Below the pieces are notes generated by a model, which saw only the letters and a program-made list of their open reading frames with translations, made no database searches and was not told where the DNA came from. The position numbers and the translations under genes are program-made. From Cellulophaga sp. HaHaR_3_176 (GTDB taxonomy: Bacteria > Bacteroidota > Bacteroidia > Flavobacteriales > Flavobacteriaceae), in assembly GCF_019021925.1 (NCBI RefSeq), contig NZ_CP058990.1, positions 1,852,001-1,916,000 of the forward strand: 64,000 bases of DNA, written 5' to 3'. Below, one piece after another: positions 52,888 to 62,130 of the stretch (the stretch's first letter is position 1; each line of letters begins with the position of its first letter).

Positions 52888-54027
52888 ATGAAACATTTTT
52901 TTAGTGTATGCCTTATAACTATTGCATTATTATCTAGTTGTAAATCGAGTAAAACAGCTGACCTTGGCGATGGAATTTTCGCTGACATACAAACAACAGA
53001 AGGTGATATTATTGTAAAATTAGAGTTTGAAAAAACACCCGTAACAGTTGCCAACTTTGTATCGTTAGCTGAAGGTAAAAACCCATTTGTTACTGATAGC
53101 TTAAAAGGAAAAAGATATTATGATGGTATTATTTTTCATAGAGTTATAAAAGACTTTATGATACAAGGTGGTGACCCAACAGGTACAGGATCAGGAACAC
53201 CAGGATACCGTTTTGAAGATGAAATCGTAGATTCTCTTGTTCATGATAAAAAAGGTATTTTATCTATGGCTAATGCTGGTCCAAAAACTAACGGTAGTCA
53301 ATTTTTTATCACACATAAAGAAACTCCTTTTTTAAACGGTAGACATACTGTTTTTGGTGAAGTTGTTTATGGCTTAGATGTTGTTGATACTATAGCAAAT
53401 GTAAAGACGCTTGCGCAAGACAAGCCTGAGGTTGATGTTGTAATGAATAAAGTTGAAATTATCAGAAATGGTAAAGCTGCTAGAAAATTTGATGCAGAAG
53501 CTATAATGACTAAGTATTTTGAAGAAGAGGAGCTTAAAGAAAAAGAACAGGCAAGGTTAGAAGCTGAACGTGCTGAAAAAATAAAAGCAGCAAAAGATGA
53601 GTTTGCTATTGCTATTGTTCAACAAAAGAAAGCTGCTAAAACACTTGCTTCTGGTTTAAAGATTTTTACACTTGAAAAAGGTAGTAATGAAAAAGCTAAA
53701 GTAGGCCAAACAGTAAACCTTTACTATGCTGGTTATTTTGAAGATGGAAATTTATTTGACAGTAATAAAGAAGAAGTTTCTCAATTATATGGCAAATTTA
53801 ATCAAAATAGAAAAAACCAAGGTGGCTACGGAACTATGCCTATGGAAGTAAGTATGGATGCACCTGTAATTGCTGGTTTTAAAGAAGGAGTCATGAATAT
53901 GAACGTTGGCGAAAAAGCACGTTTATTCATTCCTGCTCATTTAGCATACGGAGAATCTGGAAGAGGTCCTATACCTGCTAATTCAGATTTAATATTTGAT
54001 CTTGAAATTACAGGTATTACTGAATAA
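52888..54027 (+). CDS. Cyclophilin-FKBP fusion peptidyl-prolyl isomerase
   Basis: 379 residues. Lipoprotein signal (LLSSC, Cys18). About 28-195: a cyclophilin domain with YDGIIFHRVIKDFMIQGGDPTGTGSGTPGY and GSQFFITHKETPFLNGRHTVFGEV. A helical linker rich in Glu and Lys (about 200-240) follows, then an FKBP domain (about 250-379, VGQTVNLYYAGYFEDGNLFDS, GEKARLFIPAHLAYGESG). Two unrelated prolyl isomerase folds in one outer-membrane lipoprotein suggest a periplasmic folding factor working with GldI, 2 bp upstream. Confidence 0.88.
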   Translation: MKHFFSVCLITIALLSSCKSSKTADLGDGIFADIQTTEGDIIVKLEFEKTPVTVANFVSLAEGKNPFVTDSLKGKRYYDGIIFHRVIKDFMIQGGDPTGTGSGTPGYRFEDEIVDSLVHDKKGILSMANAGPKTNGSQFFITHKETPFLNGRHTVFGEVVYGLDVVDTIANVKTLAQDKPEVDVVMNKVEIIRNGKAARKFDAEAIMTKYFEEEELKEKEQARLEAERAEKIKAAKDEFAIAIVQQKKAAKTLASGLKIFTLEKGSNEKAKVGQTVNLYYAGYFEDGNLFDSNKEEVSQLYGKFNQNRKNQGGYGTMPMEVSMDAPVIAGFKEGVMNMNVGEKARLFIPAHLAYGESGRGPIPANSDLIFDLEITGITE

Positions 54028-54050
54028 CATTTAGCAGACCTAACAAAACA

Positions 54051-54079
54051 AAAAACACCTGCTAAATGCAGGTGTTTTT
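54051..54079. terminator. Terminator after the PPIase operon
   Basis: AAAAACACCTGC-TAAAT-GCAGGTGTTTTT, a perfect 12-bp stem ending in T-run, 23 bp after the stop of the fusion PPIase. Confidence 0.85.
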
Positions 54080-54120
54080 ATTTGCAGTACTTTATATCAA
54101 GAGAATGTCTCTAAATAAAA

Positions 54121-54153
54121 AACTTCCATTTTGAAAATATCAAAATGGAAGTT
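54121..54153. terminator. Second terminator, for the convergent M48 gene
   Basis: AACTTCCATTTTG-AAAATAT-CAAAATGGAAGTT, a perfect 13-bp stem with A-run before and T-run after, 20 bp from the stop of the minus-strand metalloprotease gene. It can act in both directions. Confidence 0.85.
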
Positions 54154-54172
54154 TTTTTATACCATTAATAAT

Positions 54173-54943
54173 CTAGTTGTTTTTCGCATCTTCTTTATCA
54201 GCCCATTCTTTTGCTCTTTCTGAACGTTTAGCAGAACCAGGGTGTGATGATGTAAGTGAACCTTTTCCTCCATCAGCACTTAAATCTGCTAACTTTTGAA
54301 AAGCACCTTCCATACCATGGTAATTCAAATCGTTACGAACCATAAATTCAAAACCGTATTTATCAGATTCTGATTCGTTAGTTTGTGAAAATTGTGCATT
54401 CAATACGTTTTCAACAAAACCACCAATTTCATTATCTGCTAAAACCTGACCGGCATTTGTATTTGCCGAAGCTAAATCTTTAGCTGCAGATATTTTATAT
54501 GCAGTTTTATAACGCTCTTTAGAGTGCCCTAATTTAACGTGACCTATTTCATGACCGATAACACTTAATATTTCATCATCTGTCATTAAATCCATTAAAC
54601 CAGCCATTACACGAACGCTACCATCTGGTGTAGCAAAAGCATTTACATCGGTAACTAAATACACTTTAAAATTTAGCGCTAAACCATCTTCGTTTTCAAA
54701 ATCCGAAACTAATTTAGTTAAACGATCTCCGTAAGGATCACCAGCTTCTGCAATAGGGTTGTTTTCATCCATCCAAATAACAGATTGTAATGAAAGTGCT
54801 GCCATATCATCATCAGAAAGTGTTGCTGCTTTTATCAATTTTTCACCAGCATCAACATTTCCTTTTTTTAATAATTTTCCAAATTGGGCATTCGCTCCTA
54901 GCGATGCCATTACAAGTAATAAAGTCAAACTAATTTTTTTCAT
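54173..54943 (-). CDS. M48 family zinc metalloprotease
   Basis: 256 residues with a signal peptide ending ANAQ (residue 20). The zinc motif HEIGHVKLGH (His131, Glu132, His135) and the third ligand region SESDKYGFEFMVRN match M48 proteases of the LoiP/BepA type that degrade misfolded envelope proteins. SSHPGSAKRSERAKEW near the end is a typical family feature. Confidence 0.88.
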   Translation of the reverse strand: MKKISLTLLLVMASLGANAQFGKLLKKGNVDAGEKLIKAATLSDDDMAALSLQSVIWMDENNPIAEAGDPYGDRLTKLVSDFENEDGLALNFKVYLVTDVNAFATPDGSVRVMAGLMDLMTDDEILSVIGHEIGHVKLGHSKERYKTAYKISAAKDLASANTNAGQVLADNEIGGFVENVLNAQFSQTNESESDKYGFEFMVRNDLNYHGMEGAFQKLADLSADGGKGSLTSSHPGSAKRSERAKEWADKEDAKNN

Positions 54944-55001
54944 GATAGTGTTTTAAAAAATTTGAACTAAAATACTTATAAAATTTGTAATCTATATCTC
55001 T

Positions 55002-56459
55002 TTATTCTGGGATATTTTTTAAAATATCTAATGTAAATTTCCAAAATTTTTGAACAGAAGAAATACTAACCCTCTCATCTGGAGAGTGTGCTCCTTTTAT
55101 TGTTGGTCCATAACTTATCATATCTATATTAGGATAATTCTGACCTAAAATTCCACATTCTAATCCTGCATGGCAAGCAACTACCTTAGGTTCTTCATTA
55201 AAAACTTTTTTATATTGCTCTTTTAAAACTACTAGAATTTTAGAATCTGGATTGGGGTTCCATCCAGGATACTGGCCGGTAAACTCAACATCGCAACCTG
55301 CAAGCTCAAAAGTAGCACGTAAGGTATTTGCTAAATCCATTTTTGCTGATTCTACAGAAGAACGTGTTAAACAACCAATTTTAATTTTACCTTCTTTTAC
55401 TTGTACACGTGCTATGTTGTTTGATGTTTCAACCAAATCATTCATTGTTGCACTCATACCAAAAACGCCATTATGCGCAGCATATAACCCTTTTAATAAT
55501 TTTTCTTGCGCACCAAGTCCCATAACAACTTTTGGCTTTTTAGTAGCCTCTAGCGTAATGTTTAAATTAGGTTCTGTAACCTTACTTTCTCTTTTAATTA
55601 CAGCCACCCAGTCATGAAAATTATTAATAAAAGATTCTTCTTGAGATTTATCTAAAACGATGGTCGCAAAACTCTCTCTTGGTATTGCATTACGTAAACT
55701 ACCTCCATTTATTTCAGCAATTCTAATCGTAAATTTCTCTGTACTATTATAAAGTACTCTATTCATAATTTTGTTAGCATTACCTAAACCTCTATGAATA
55801 TCCATTCCACTATGTCCTCCTGAAAGTCCTTTTACTTCTATTTTAAAAGCAACAATACCTCTAGGTACAGGTTTTTCGCTATAGGAACGTTTTGCAGTTA
55901 CATCTACACCACCAGCACAGCCGATATCTATTTCATCATCCTCTTCAGTATCTAAGTTTAAAAGAATTTGCCCTCTTAAAAGCCCGCCTTTTAAACCTTG
56001 TGCTCCTGTCATTCCTGTTTCTTCATCTATAGTAAATAAAGCTTCAAGAGCAGGGTGCGGAATATCTTTACTTTCTAAAAGTGCCATAATAGTAGCTACT
56101 CCCATTCCGTTATCTGCACCTAACGTAGTTCCGTTGGCCTTAACCCAGTCATTATCTACAAACATCTCGATACCTTGCGTATCGAAATCGAAATCTGTTT
56201 CACTATTTTTTTGATGAACCATATCTAAATGAGACTGTAATGTCACCATTTTTCTATTCTCGTAGCCTTTAGTTGCTTGCTTTCTGATGATTACATTACC
56301 GACCTCATCTTTAAAAGTCTCTAAATGTAAAGCTTCTCCAAAATCGACCATAAATTGAATAACACGTTCTTCTTTTTTTGAAGGTCGTGGAACTGCATTT
56401 AAATCTGCAAACTTATTCCAAATTGCTTTAGGCTCTAATTGTCTTACTTCTTTACTCAT
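55002..56459 (-). CDS. pepD: Aminoacyl-histidine dipeptidase (M20)
   Basis: 485 residues. SHLDMVHQKN, GADNGMGVA, TIDEETGMTG, NLDTEEDDEI and VACHAGLECGIL hold the two-metal site of PepD. The enzyme cleaves dipeptides of the Xaa-His type and others in the cytosol. Full length for the family. Confidence 0.9.
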   Translation of the reverse strand: MSKEVRQLEPKAIWNKFADLNAVPRPSKKEERVIQFMVDFGEALHLETFKDEVGNVIIRKQATKGYENRKMVTLQSHLDMVHQKNSETDFDFDTQGIEMFVDNDWVKANGTTLGADNGMGVATIMALLESKDIPHPALEALFTIDEETGMTGAQGLKGGLLRGQILLNLDTEEDDEIDIGCAGGVDVTAKRSYSEKPVPRGIVAFKIEVKGLSGGHSGMDIHRGLGNANKIMNRVLYNSTEKFTIRIAEINGGSLRNAIPRESFATIVLDKSQEESFINNFHDWVAVIKRESKVTEPNLNITLEATKKPKVVMGLGAQEKLLKGLYAAHNGVFGMSATMNDLVETSNNIARVQVKEGKIKIGCLTRSSVESAKMDLANTLRATFELAGCDVEFTGQYPGWNPNPDSKILVVLKEQYKKVFNEEPKVVACHAGLECGILGQNYPNIDMISYGPTIKGAHSPDERVSISSVQKFWKFTLDILKNIPE

Positions 56460-56480
56460 AAAATTTTATAAATCTGACCT

Positions 56481-56488
56481 CAAAAATA
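56481..56488 (-). promoter_or_regulatory. -7 box of pepD
   Basis: Minus strand TATTTTTG, matching TAnnTTTG, 21 bp before the pepD ATG. Confidence 0.4.
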
Positions 56489-56508
56489 CGGATAGTAAAA
56501 GAATAAGC

Positions 56509-56516
56509 TATTTTTG
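56509..56516 (+). promoter_or_regulatory. -7 box of the DUF3810 gene
   Basis: TATTTTTG matching TAnnTTTG, 25 bp before the ATG at 56542. Confidence 0.4.
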
Positions 56517-56541
56517 ACACTGTAAAAGATTCTTAAATTTT

Positions 56542-57609
56542 ATGAAGTTTAAACTAAAAGCTATACTTGCACTATCACTATTACCACAAATAGTACTTGT
56601 AAAATGGCTTAGTAATTACCCTTTGGTTATTGAAAAATACTACAGTCAAGGTATTTACTCATACATATCTGGTTTTTTCAGATTTACGCTAGGGCGGATT
56701 CCTTTTTCTGTAGGTGATATTTTATATGCTTCTTTACTATTTTTAGGATTGCGTTACTTAATCTTAAAAAGAAAGTGTATTTGGAACAACAAATTGAACT
56801 TTTTAGTAAATATAGGCTTAGTTATAGCTGTAGCATATTTTACTTTTAATTTATCATGGGGATTAAACTACCACAGAGTACCAATTGCTAAAGCTTTAAA
56901 AATAGAAGAAAACAAAAGCCGAAAAGATCTTTTGGTTTTTGTAAATACATTAATAAATCATACCAATAATATCCAAGAAAAAATAGCTGGTGACACTACA
57001 AAAATTATAACAACTCCCTATTCTACCCAAGAAATTTTTGATAAAACGTTAGAAGGTTATAAATCTATAGAGAAAATTCACCCTTTTTTAAAATATGAAA
57101 ACCCAAGTATAAAAAAATCAATATTTAGTTCTACACTTAGCTATATGGGATACGGGGGATATTTAAATCCGTTTACAAATGAAGCGCAAGTAAATGCTTT
57201 AATACCTCCCTTTAGGTTATCAGTAATTTCAGGACATGAAATTGGGCATCAAATAGGCTATTCTGCAGAAAACGAAACCAATTTAATAGGCTATTTAGTT
57301 ACTCTGCATAATGATGATATTTATTTTAAATATGCTGCTCAAGCGTATGCATTAAGTTATTGTTTGAGTGATATTAAGCGAAATGATGAAGAGTTATTTT
57401 ATAAATTACTTCCTAAGCTCAATAAGGGAGTTCTTAAAAACTATGAGGAGCTCACTAATTTTTGGAAAAAATATGAAAATGTCACAGAACCCGTTTTCAA
57501 AACCATTTTTAATACTTTTTTAAAGGCCAATAATCAGAAAGATGGTATTGAAAGTTATAGTAAAGTAGTTTTATTACTTGTAAGTTATCATCAAAAATAT
57601 CCTCTTTAA
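56542..57609 (+). CDS. DUF3810 family membrane zinc metalloprotease-like protein
   Basis: 355 residues. Membrane helices at about 5-25, 60-80 and 90-108 precede a domain with SGHEIGHQIGYSAENETNLIGYL (near 231), a HExxH zinc motif with a following Glu in ENE. DUF3810 proteins are predicted peptidases of the envelope; substrates are unknown. Confidence 0.8.
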   Translation: MKFKLKAILALSLLPQIVLVKWLSNYPLVIEKYYSQGIYSYISGFFRFTLGRIPFSVGDILYASLLFLGLRYLILKRKCIWNNKLNFLVNIGLVIAVAYFTFNLSWGLNYHRVPIAKALKIEENKSRKDLLVFVNTLINHTNNIQEKIAGDTTKIITTPYSTQEIFDKTLEGYKSIEKIHPFLKYENPSIKKSIFSSTLSYMGYGGYLNPFTNEAQVNALIPPFRLSVISGHEIGHQIGYSAENETNLIGYLVTLHNDDIYFKYAAQAYALSYCLSDIKRNDEELFYKLLPKLNKGVLKNYEELTNFWKKYENVTEPVFKTIFNTFLKANNQKDGIESYSKVVLLLVSYHQKYPL

Positions 57610-57751
57610 TTTTCATTTTTACAGTAAAAGCATCTCTTTTTTATATAGCCCACAGAAAGTTAATTTCATATGTTAAAATAAACTTAACACTCCTTTATTT
57701 AAGCCTTCATCTCGTATTTTTAGTTCTGACTAACAACATAAAACTCTACAG

Positions 57752-60706
57752 ATGAAAACTCGATTAATGTTACTCGCCATAATTTGGTGTAGTAGTAATC
57801 TTTTTGCGCAAGACTATTTTCCTAAAAATGATGGCGTAAAATCTAAAAACAACAATTACACAGCTTTTACAAATGCTAAAATTTACGTAACCCCTACTCA
57901 GGTTATTGAGAACGGTACACTTTTAATACAAAACGGCAAAGTTGTACAGACAGGTAAAACAGTTACAATTCCTAAAAATACTGTAACCATTAATTTAAAA
58001 GGAAAATCTATCTACCCATCATTTATTGATGTTTATTCTGATTTTGGTGTTGAAAAACCTAAAAAACCAGAAGGCCGTAGCAGAAGAGCTACTCAATATG
58101 AGCCTTCAAGAGAGGGTTTTTATTGGAATGACCATATTATGCCTGAAAATAGTGCTGTTCAAAAATTTAAATACGACAGCAAAAAAGCTAAAGAATTACG
58201 TGAGGCTGGTTTTGGTGTTGTTAACGCTCACATACAAGATGGTATTGCACGTGGAACAGGAGTTTTAATTGCTTTAAATACAGAAGGTACTGATGCTAAC
58301 CGCGTATTAGATGATAAATCTGCTCAGTATTTTTCTTTTAAGCGCAGTGTTCTTAAAAATCAATCATACCCAACCTCTTTAATGGGTACTACTGCTTTGC
58401 TTAGGCAAATGTATGTTGATATGAGTTGGTATGAAGCTGGAAACAGCACTACAAAAGATAGATCTTTAGAAGCTTTAATTGCGAATAAGAATTTAGTTCA
58501 AATTTTTGAAGCTAAAGATAAGGTCAACGATTTATTAGCTGATAAAATCGGTGATGCTTATGGTGTACAATATGCTATTGTTGCTGGTGGTGATGAATAT
58601 GAGAATATTGAAGAAATAAAAGCTACCAATGCTAAATACATACTGCCATTAAATTTTCCTGATGCATACGATGTTTCTAACCCATACCAAGCAAAATATG
58701 TATCGTTAGAAGATATGCGCTATTGGAACCAAGCTCCTTTAAATGCTAAAATAATGGCTGATAAAGGTATTTCTTTTTCTTTTACAATGCATGATTCAAA
58801 ATCATCTAAAAAATTTAAAGAAAACATATTAAAAACAATAACTTATGGCTTATCAAAAACAAAAGCACTAGAAGCTTTAACAACCGCACCTGCAGCTATA
58901 CTTGGCAAGAGTAACCAAATAGGATCGTTACAAACAGGTAGCTATGCTAATTTTCTAATTACTTCTGGCGATATTTTTGATAATGAAACTACCCTTTTTG
59001 AAAACTGGGTTCAAGGTAACAGAAGTATTATTAATGATATAAATACGACTGACATAAGAGGTGATTATGATTTAACAATCGATAATAAAATATTTAAACT
59101 ATCTATCACCGGAGAAGTAGCTAAGCCTAAATTGGAAGTGAAACAAGATACTTTAAAGCTAAAATCTAAAATTGGATATTTAAATGATTGGGTAAGCATT
59201 TCTTTTTTCACAAGTAAAGAAGAACAAAATTACCGAATGACAGGCGCTGTAACAAAAACTTCAGATGCGTTAACAGGTCGCTTAGTTTTACCTAATGGTA
59301 CCGAAGCTACATTTAAAGCTATTAAAACAGAAGGCTTTACTGATAAAGAAAAAAAGGATAAAGAAGATACTACTCCCGAAGTTATGCCTATTACCTACCC
59401 TAATATAGGATATGGATATAATGAAAAGCCTAAACAAGAAACTATTTTATTCAAAAATGCAACGGTATGGACAAGTGAAGAAGCTGGTGTTTTAAAAAAC
59501 ACTGATGTTCTTATAAAAAATGGAAAAATCATTAAAATAGGAACTGACTTAAATGGTGGTAATGCAAAAATTGTTGATGCCACAGGAAAGCATTTAACTG
59601 CTGGTATTATTGATGAACATTCTCATATTGCACTTTTAGATGTTAATGAAGCAGGCCAAAACTCATCTGCTGAAGTAACAATGGAAGATGTTGTTAATAA
59701 TGAAGATATGAATATTTACAGAAACTTAGCTGGTGGTGTAACCTCATCACAGCTACTGCATGGTTCTGCAAATCCAATTGGTGGTCAGTCTGCTATTATC
59801 AAATTAAAATGGGGAGAAACAGCTGATAAAATGATTTATGACAACAGTCCTAAATTTATAAAATTTGCTCTAGGTGAAAATGTAAAACAATCGAACTGGG
59901 GTAGCTTTAGTCGTTTTCCGCAAACCAGAATGGGTGTCGAGCAAGTATATATAAATTATTTTCAAAGAGGTAAAGAATATGATGCTCTAAAAAAGAGTGG
60001 AAAACCATATCGTTACGATCAAGAAATGGAAGTAATCGCAGAAATTTTAAACGGAGAGCGTTATATCAGTTGTCACTCATACGTACAAAGCGAAATTAAT
60101 ATGTTAATGAAAGTTGCTGAAAAATTTAATTTTAAAATAAACACATTCACGCATATATTAGAAGGTTATAAGGTTGCCGACAAAATGGTCGAACACGGTG
60201 TTGGTGGTTCTACTTTTAGCGATTGGTGGGCGTATAAATACGAAGTAAATGATGCTATACCTTACAATGCTGCAATAATGCATAGCCAAGGTGTTACAGT
60301 TGCTATTAATAGCGACGACAGAGAAATGTCAAGAAGATTAAATCAAGAAGCTGGTAAAATTATTAAATACGGTAATGTTTCTGAAGAAGAAGCATGGAAA
60401 ATGGTAACCATAAACCCTGCTAAATTATTACACTTAGATGATAGAACGGGTAGTATAAAAGAAGGTAAGGATGCTGATTTAGTATTATGGTCAGACCACC
60501 CATTATCGATATATGCTAAATCAGAAAAAACACTTATTGATGGTGCTGTTTATTTTGACCTTGAAAAAGATAACCAACAAAGAGATGCTATTAAAAAAGA
60601 GCGTAGCTTATTAATTAATATGATGTTAAAAGATAAAGATGGAGGAAAACCTACACAATCGCCTAAGAAAAAAGATAAAGAGGTTTTTAATTGTGATAGT
60701 TTATAA
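57752..60706 (+). CDS. Double amidohydrolase-domain protein, first domain degenerate
   Basis: 984 residues with a signal peptide ending LFAQ (residue 20). Two tandem amidohydrolase modules. The first (about 38-440) has IYPSFIDVYSDFG, where the usual HxH metal pair is missing. The second (about 565-960) has AGIIDEHSHI with HxH (near 622), the metal-site His region INTFTHILEGYKV and the Asp in VAINSDDREM. TINPAKLLHLDDRTGSIKEGKDADLVLW is the usual closing strand. It is probably a periplasmic imidazolonepropionase-like hydrolase; substrate unknown. Confidence 0.82.
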   Translation: MKTRLMLLAIIWCSSNLFAQDYFPKNDGVKSKNNNYTAFTNAKIYVTPTQVIENGTLLIQNGKVVQTGKTVTIPKNTVTINLKGKSIYPSFIDVYSDFGVEKPKKPEGRSRRATQYEPSREGFYWNDHIMPENSAVQKFKYDSKKAKELREAGFGVVNAHIQDGIARGTGVLIALNTEGTDANRVLDDKSAQYFSFKRSVLKNQSYPTSLMGTTALLRQMYVDMSWYEAGNSTTKDRSLEALIANKNLVQIFEAKDKVNDLLADKIGDAYGVQYAIVAGGDEYENIEEIKATNAKYILPLNFPDAYDVSNPYQAKYVSLEDMRYWNQAPLNAKIMADKGISFSFTMHDSKSSKKFKENILKTITYGLSKTKALEALTTAPAAILGKSNQIGSLQTGSYANFLITSGDIFDNETTLFENWVQGNRSIINDINTTDIRGDYDLTIDNKIFKLSITGEVAKPKLEVKQDTLKLKSKIGYLNDWVSISFFTSKEEQNYRMTGAVTKTSDALTGRLVLPNGTEATFKAIKTEGFTDKEKKDKEDTTPEVMPITYPNIGYGYNEKPKQETILFKNATVWTSEEAGVLKNTDVLIKNGKIIKIGTDLNGGNAKIVDATGKHLTAGIIDEHSHIALLDVNEAGQNSSAEVTMEDVVNNEDMNIYRNLAGGVTSSQLLHGSANPIGGQSAIIKLKWGETADKMIYDNSPKFIKFALGENVKQSNWGSFSRFPQTRMGVEQVYINYFQRGKEYDALKKSGKPYRYDQEMEVIAEILNGERYISCHSYVQSEINMLMKVAEKFNFKINTFTHILEGYKVADKMVEHGVGGSTFSDWWAYKYEVNDAIPYNAAIMHSQGVTVAINSDDREMSRRLNQEAGKIIKYGNVSEEEAWKMVTINPAKLLHLDDRTGSIKEGKDADLVLWSDHPLSIYAKSEKTLIDGAVYFDLEKDNQQRDAIKKERSLLINMMLKDKDGGKPTQSPKKKDKEVFNCDSL

Positions 60707-60768
60707 AGTATAATACATTAAAACATTGAGTACTCTTTTTACTAAAATAATACATTAATACAATTCAA

Positions 60769-62064
60769 ATGAACAAACACATATATAAACTCTTATTATT
60801 ATTCTGCTGTACTAGTACTTTATTCGCACAGCAAACTCCTGCTCCTAAACAAACTGAAGCCATTACAATTGAAGGTGCTTATGCACATTTAGGAAATGGT
60901 AAGGTTATCGAAAATTCACTTATAATGTTTGAAGGTGGTAAACTAACTTTTGTCGGAGATGCTAAAATGAGAATTGCCCGAAAAGGTAAAATAATCAATG
61001 CAACAGGCAAACATATTTACCCTGGAATAATTGCTCCTGCAAAATCTTTAGGTTTGGTTGAAGTAGATGCTGTTAGAGCTAGTGATGACCAAGATGAGCT
61101 TGGAGAAATGATACCACATATTAGAAGCTTAATTGCTTATAATGCGGAATCTAAAGTTGTAGAAAGCATGAGACCTAATGGAGTATTACTAGCACAAATA
61201 GCTCCACAAGGAGGTCGAATTTCAGGTACATCATCAATTGTTCAATTTGATGCTTGGAACTGGGAAGATGCTGCAGTAAAAGTAGGCGATGGTATTCACT
61301 TAAATTGGCCGAACTCTTTTAGACAAGGTCGTTGGTGGCTTGGTGAAGAAAGAGGTTTTAAACCAAATAAAAAATATAAAGAAGAACAAAACGAGGTTAC
61401 ACTATTCTTAAAAAATTCGCAAGCTTATAACACAACATCTAGTAAAGAGCATAACCAAGCATTTGCGGCTATGAATGGTGTGTTTACAGGAGAACAAAAA
61501 TTATATATTTATGCTGATGGAGAGCGTGAAATTATTGATGCTGTTACCCTTGCTAAAGAAAATAATGTAAAAAACATTGTTATTGTTGGGGGTTATGAAG
61601 CATACAAAATAACTGATTTTTTAAAAGAGAATAATATTGCTGTTCTTATAAACTTCACCCACAATTTACCTGAATTTGAAGATGATGATTACGACTTGCC
61701 TTATAAAAATCCAAAATTATTGGTTGATGCAGGTATATTAGTTGCGCTACAAAATGCTTCTGCTGCAAATTTTCAAACAAGAAACCTACCTTTTTATGCA
61801 GGTCAGATTGTTGGTCAAGGTTTAGATAAAGAAATTGCTTTACAATTAATTACAGGTAACACTGCCAAAATATTAGGTATTGATGCTGATTATGGTACTC
61901 TAGAAGTTGGTAAAAGTGCTACTTTATTTATTGCAGAAGGTGATGCGTTAGATATGCGCACCAACCAATTAAGTCAAGCTTTTATTGATGGCAGGTCGAT
62001 TTCACTAGAAACACACCAAACAAAACTTTGGAAACGTTACATGGGTAAATACGAAGGAAAATAA
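60769..62064 (+). CDS. Amidohydrolase-like protein without metal ligands
   Basis: 431 residues with a signal peptide ending LFAQ. KHIYPGIIAPAKSLGLVEVD stands where the HxH motif would be, so the metal site is absent. It keeps the closing pattern GNTAKILGIDADYGTLEVGKSATLFIAEGD. It lies 62 bp after the double-domain gene and resembles its first module, so it may be a non-catalytic partner. Ends before a strong terminator. Confidence 0.8.
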   Translation: MNKHIYKLLLLFCCTSTLFAQQTPAPKQTEAITIEGAYAHLGNGKVIENSLIMFEGGKLTFVGDAKMRIARKGKIINATGKHIYPGIIAPAKSLGLVEVDAVRASDDQDELGEMIPHIRSLIAYNAESKVVESMRPNGVLLAQIAPQGGRISGTSSIVQFDAWNWEDAAVKVGDGIHLNWPNSFRQGRWWLGEERGFKPNKKYKEEQNEVTLFLKNSQAYNTTSSKEHNQAFAAMNGVFTGEQKLYIYADGEREIIDAVTLAKENNVKNIVIVGGYEAYKITDFLKENNIAVLINFTHNLPEFEDDDYDLPYKNPKLLVDAGILVALQNASAANFQTRNLPFYAGQIVGQGLDKEIALQLITGNTAKILGIDADYGTLEVGKSATLFIAEGDALDMRTNQLSQAFIDGRSISLETHQTKLWKRYMGKYEGK

Positions 62065-62085
62065 ATTACCCAATTATTTAATACT

Positions 62086-62119
62086 AAAAAGCGTCTATTT
62101 AAATAAATAGACGCTTTTT
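62086..62119. terminator. Bidirectional terminator
   Basis: AAAAAGCGTCTATTT-AAAT-AAATAGACGCTTTTT, a perfect 15-bp stem with A/T tracts at both ends, between the convergent amidohydrolase (ends 62064) and moeA (ends 62131) genes. Confidence 0.9.
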
Positions 62120-62130
62120 AATTTTAATAC

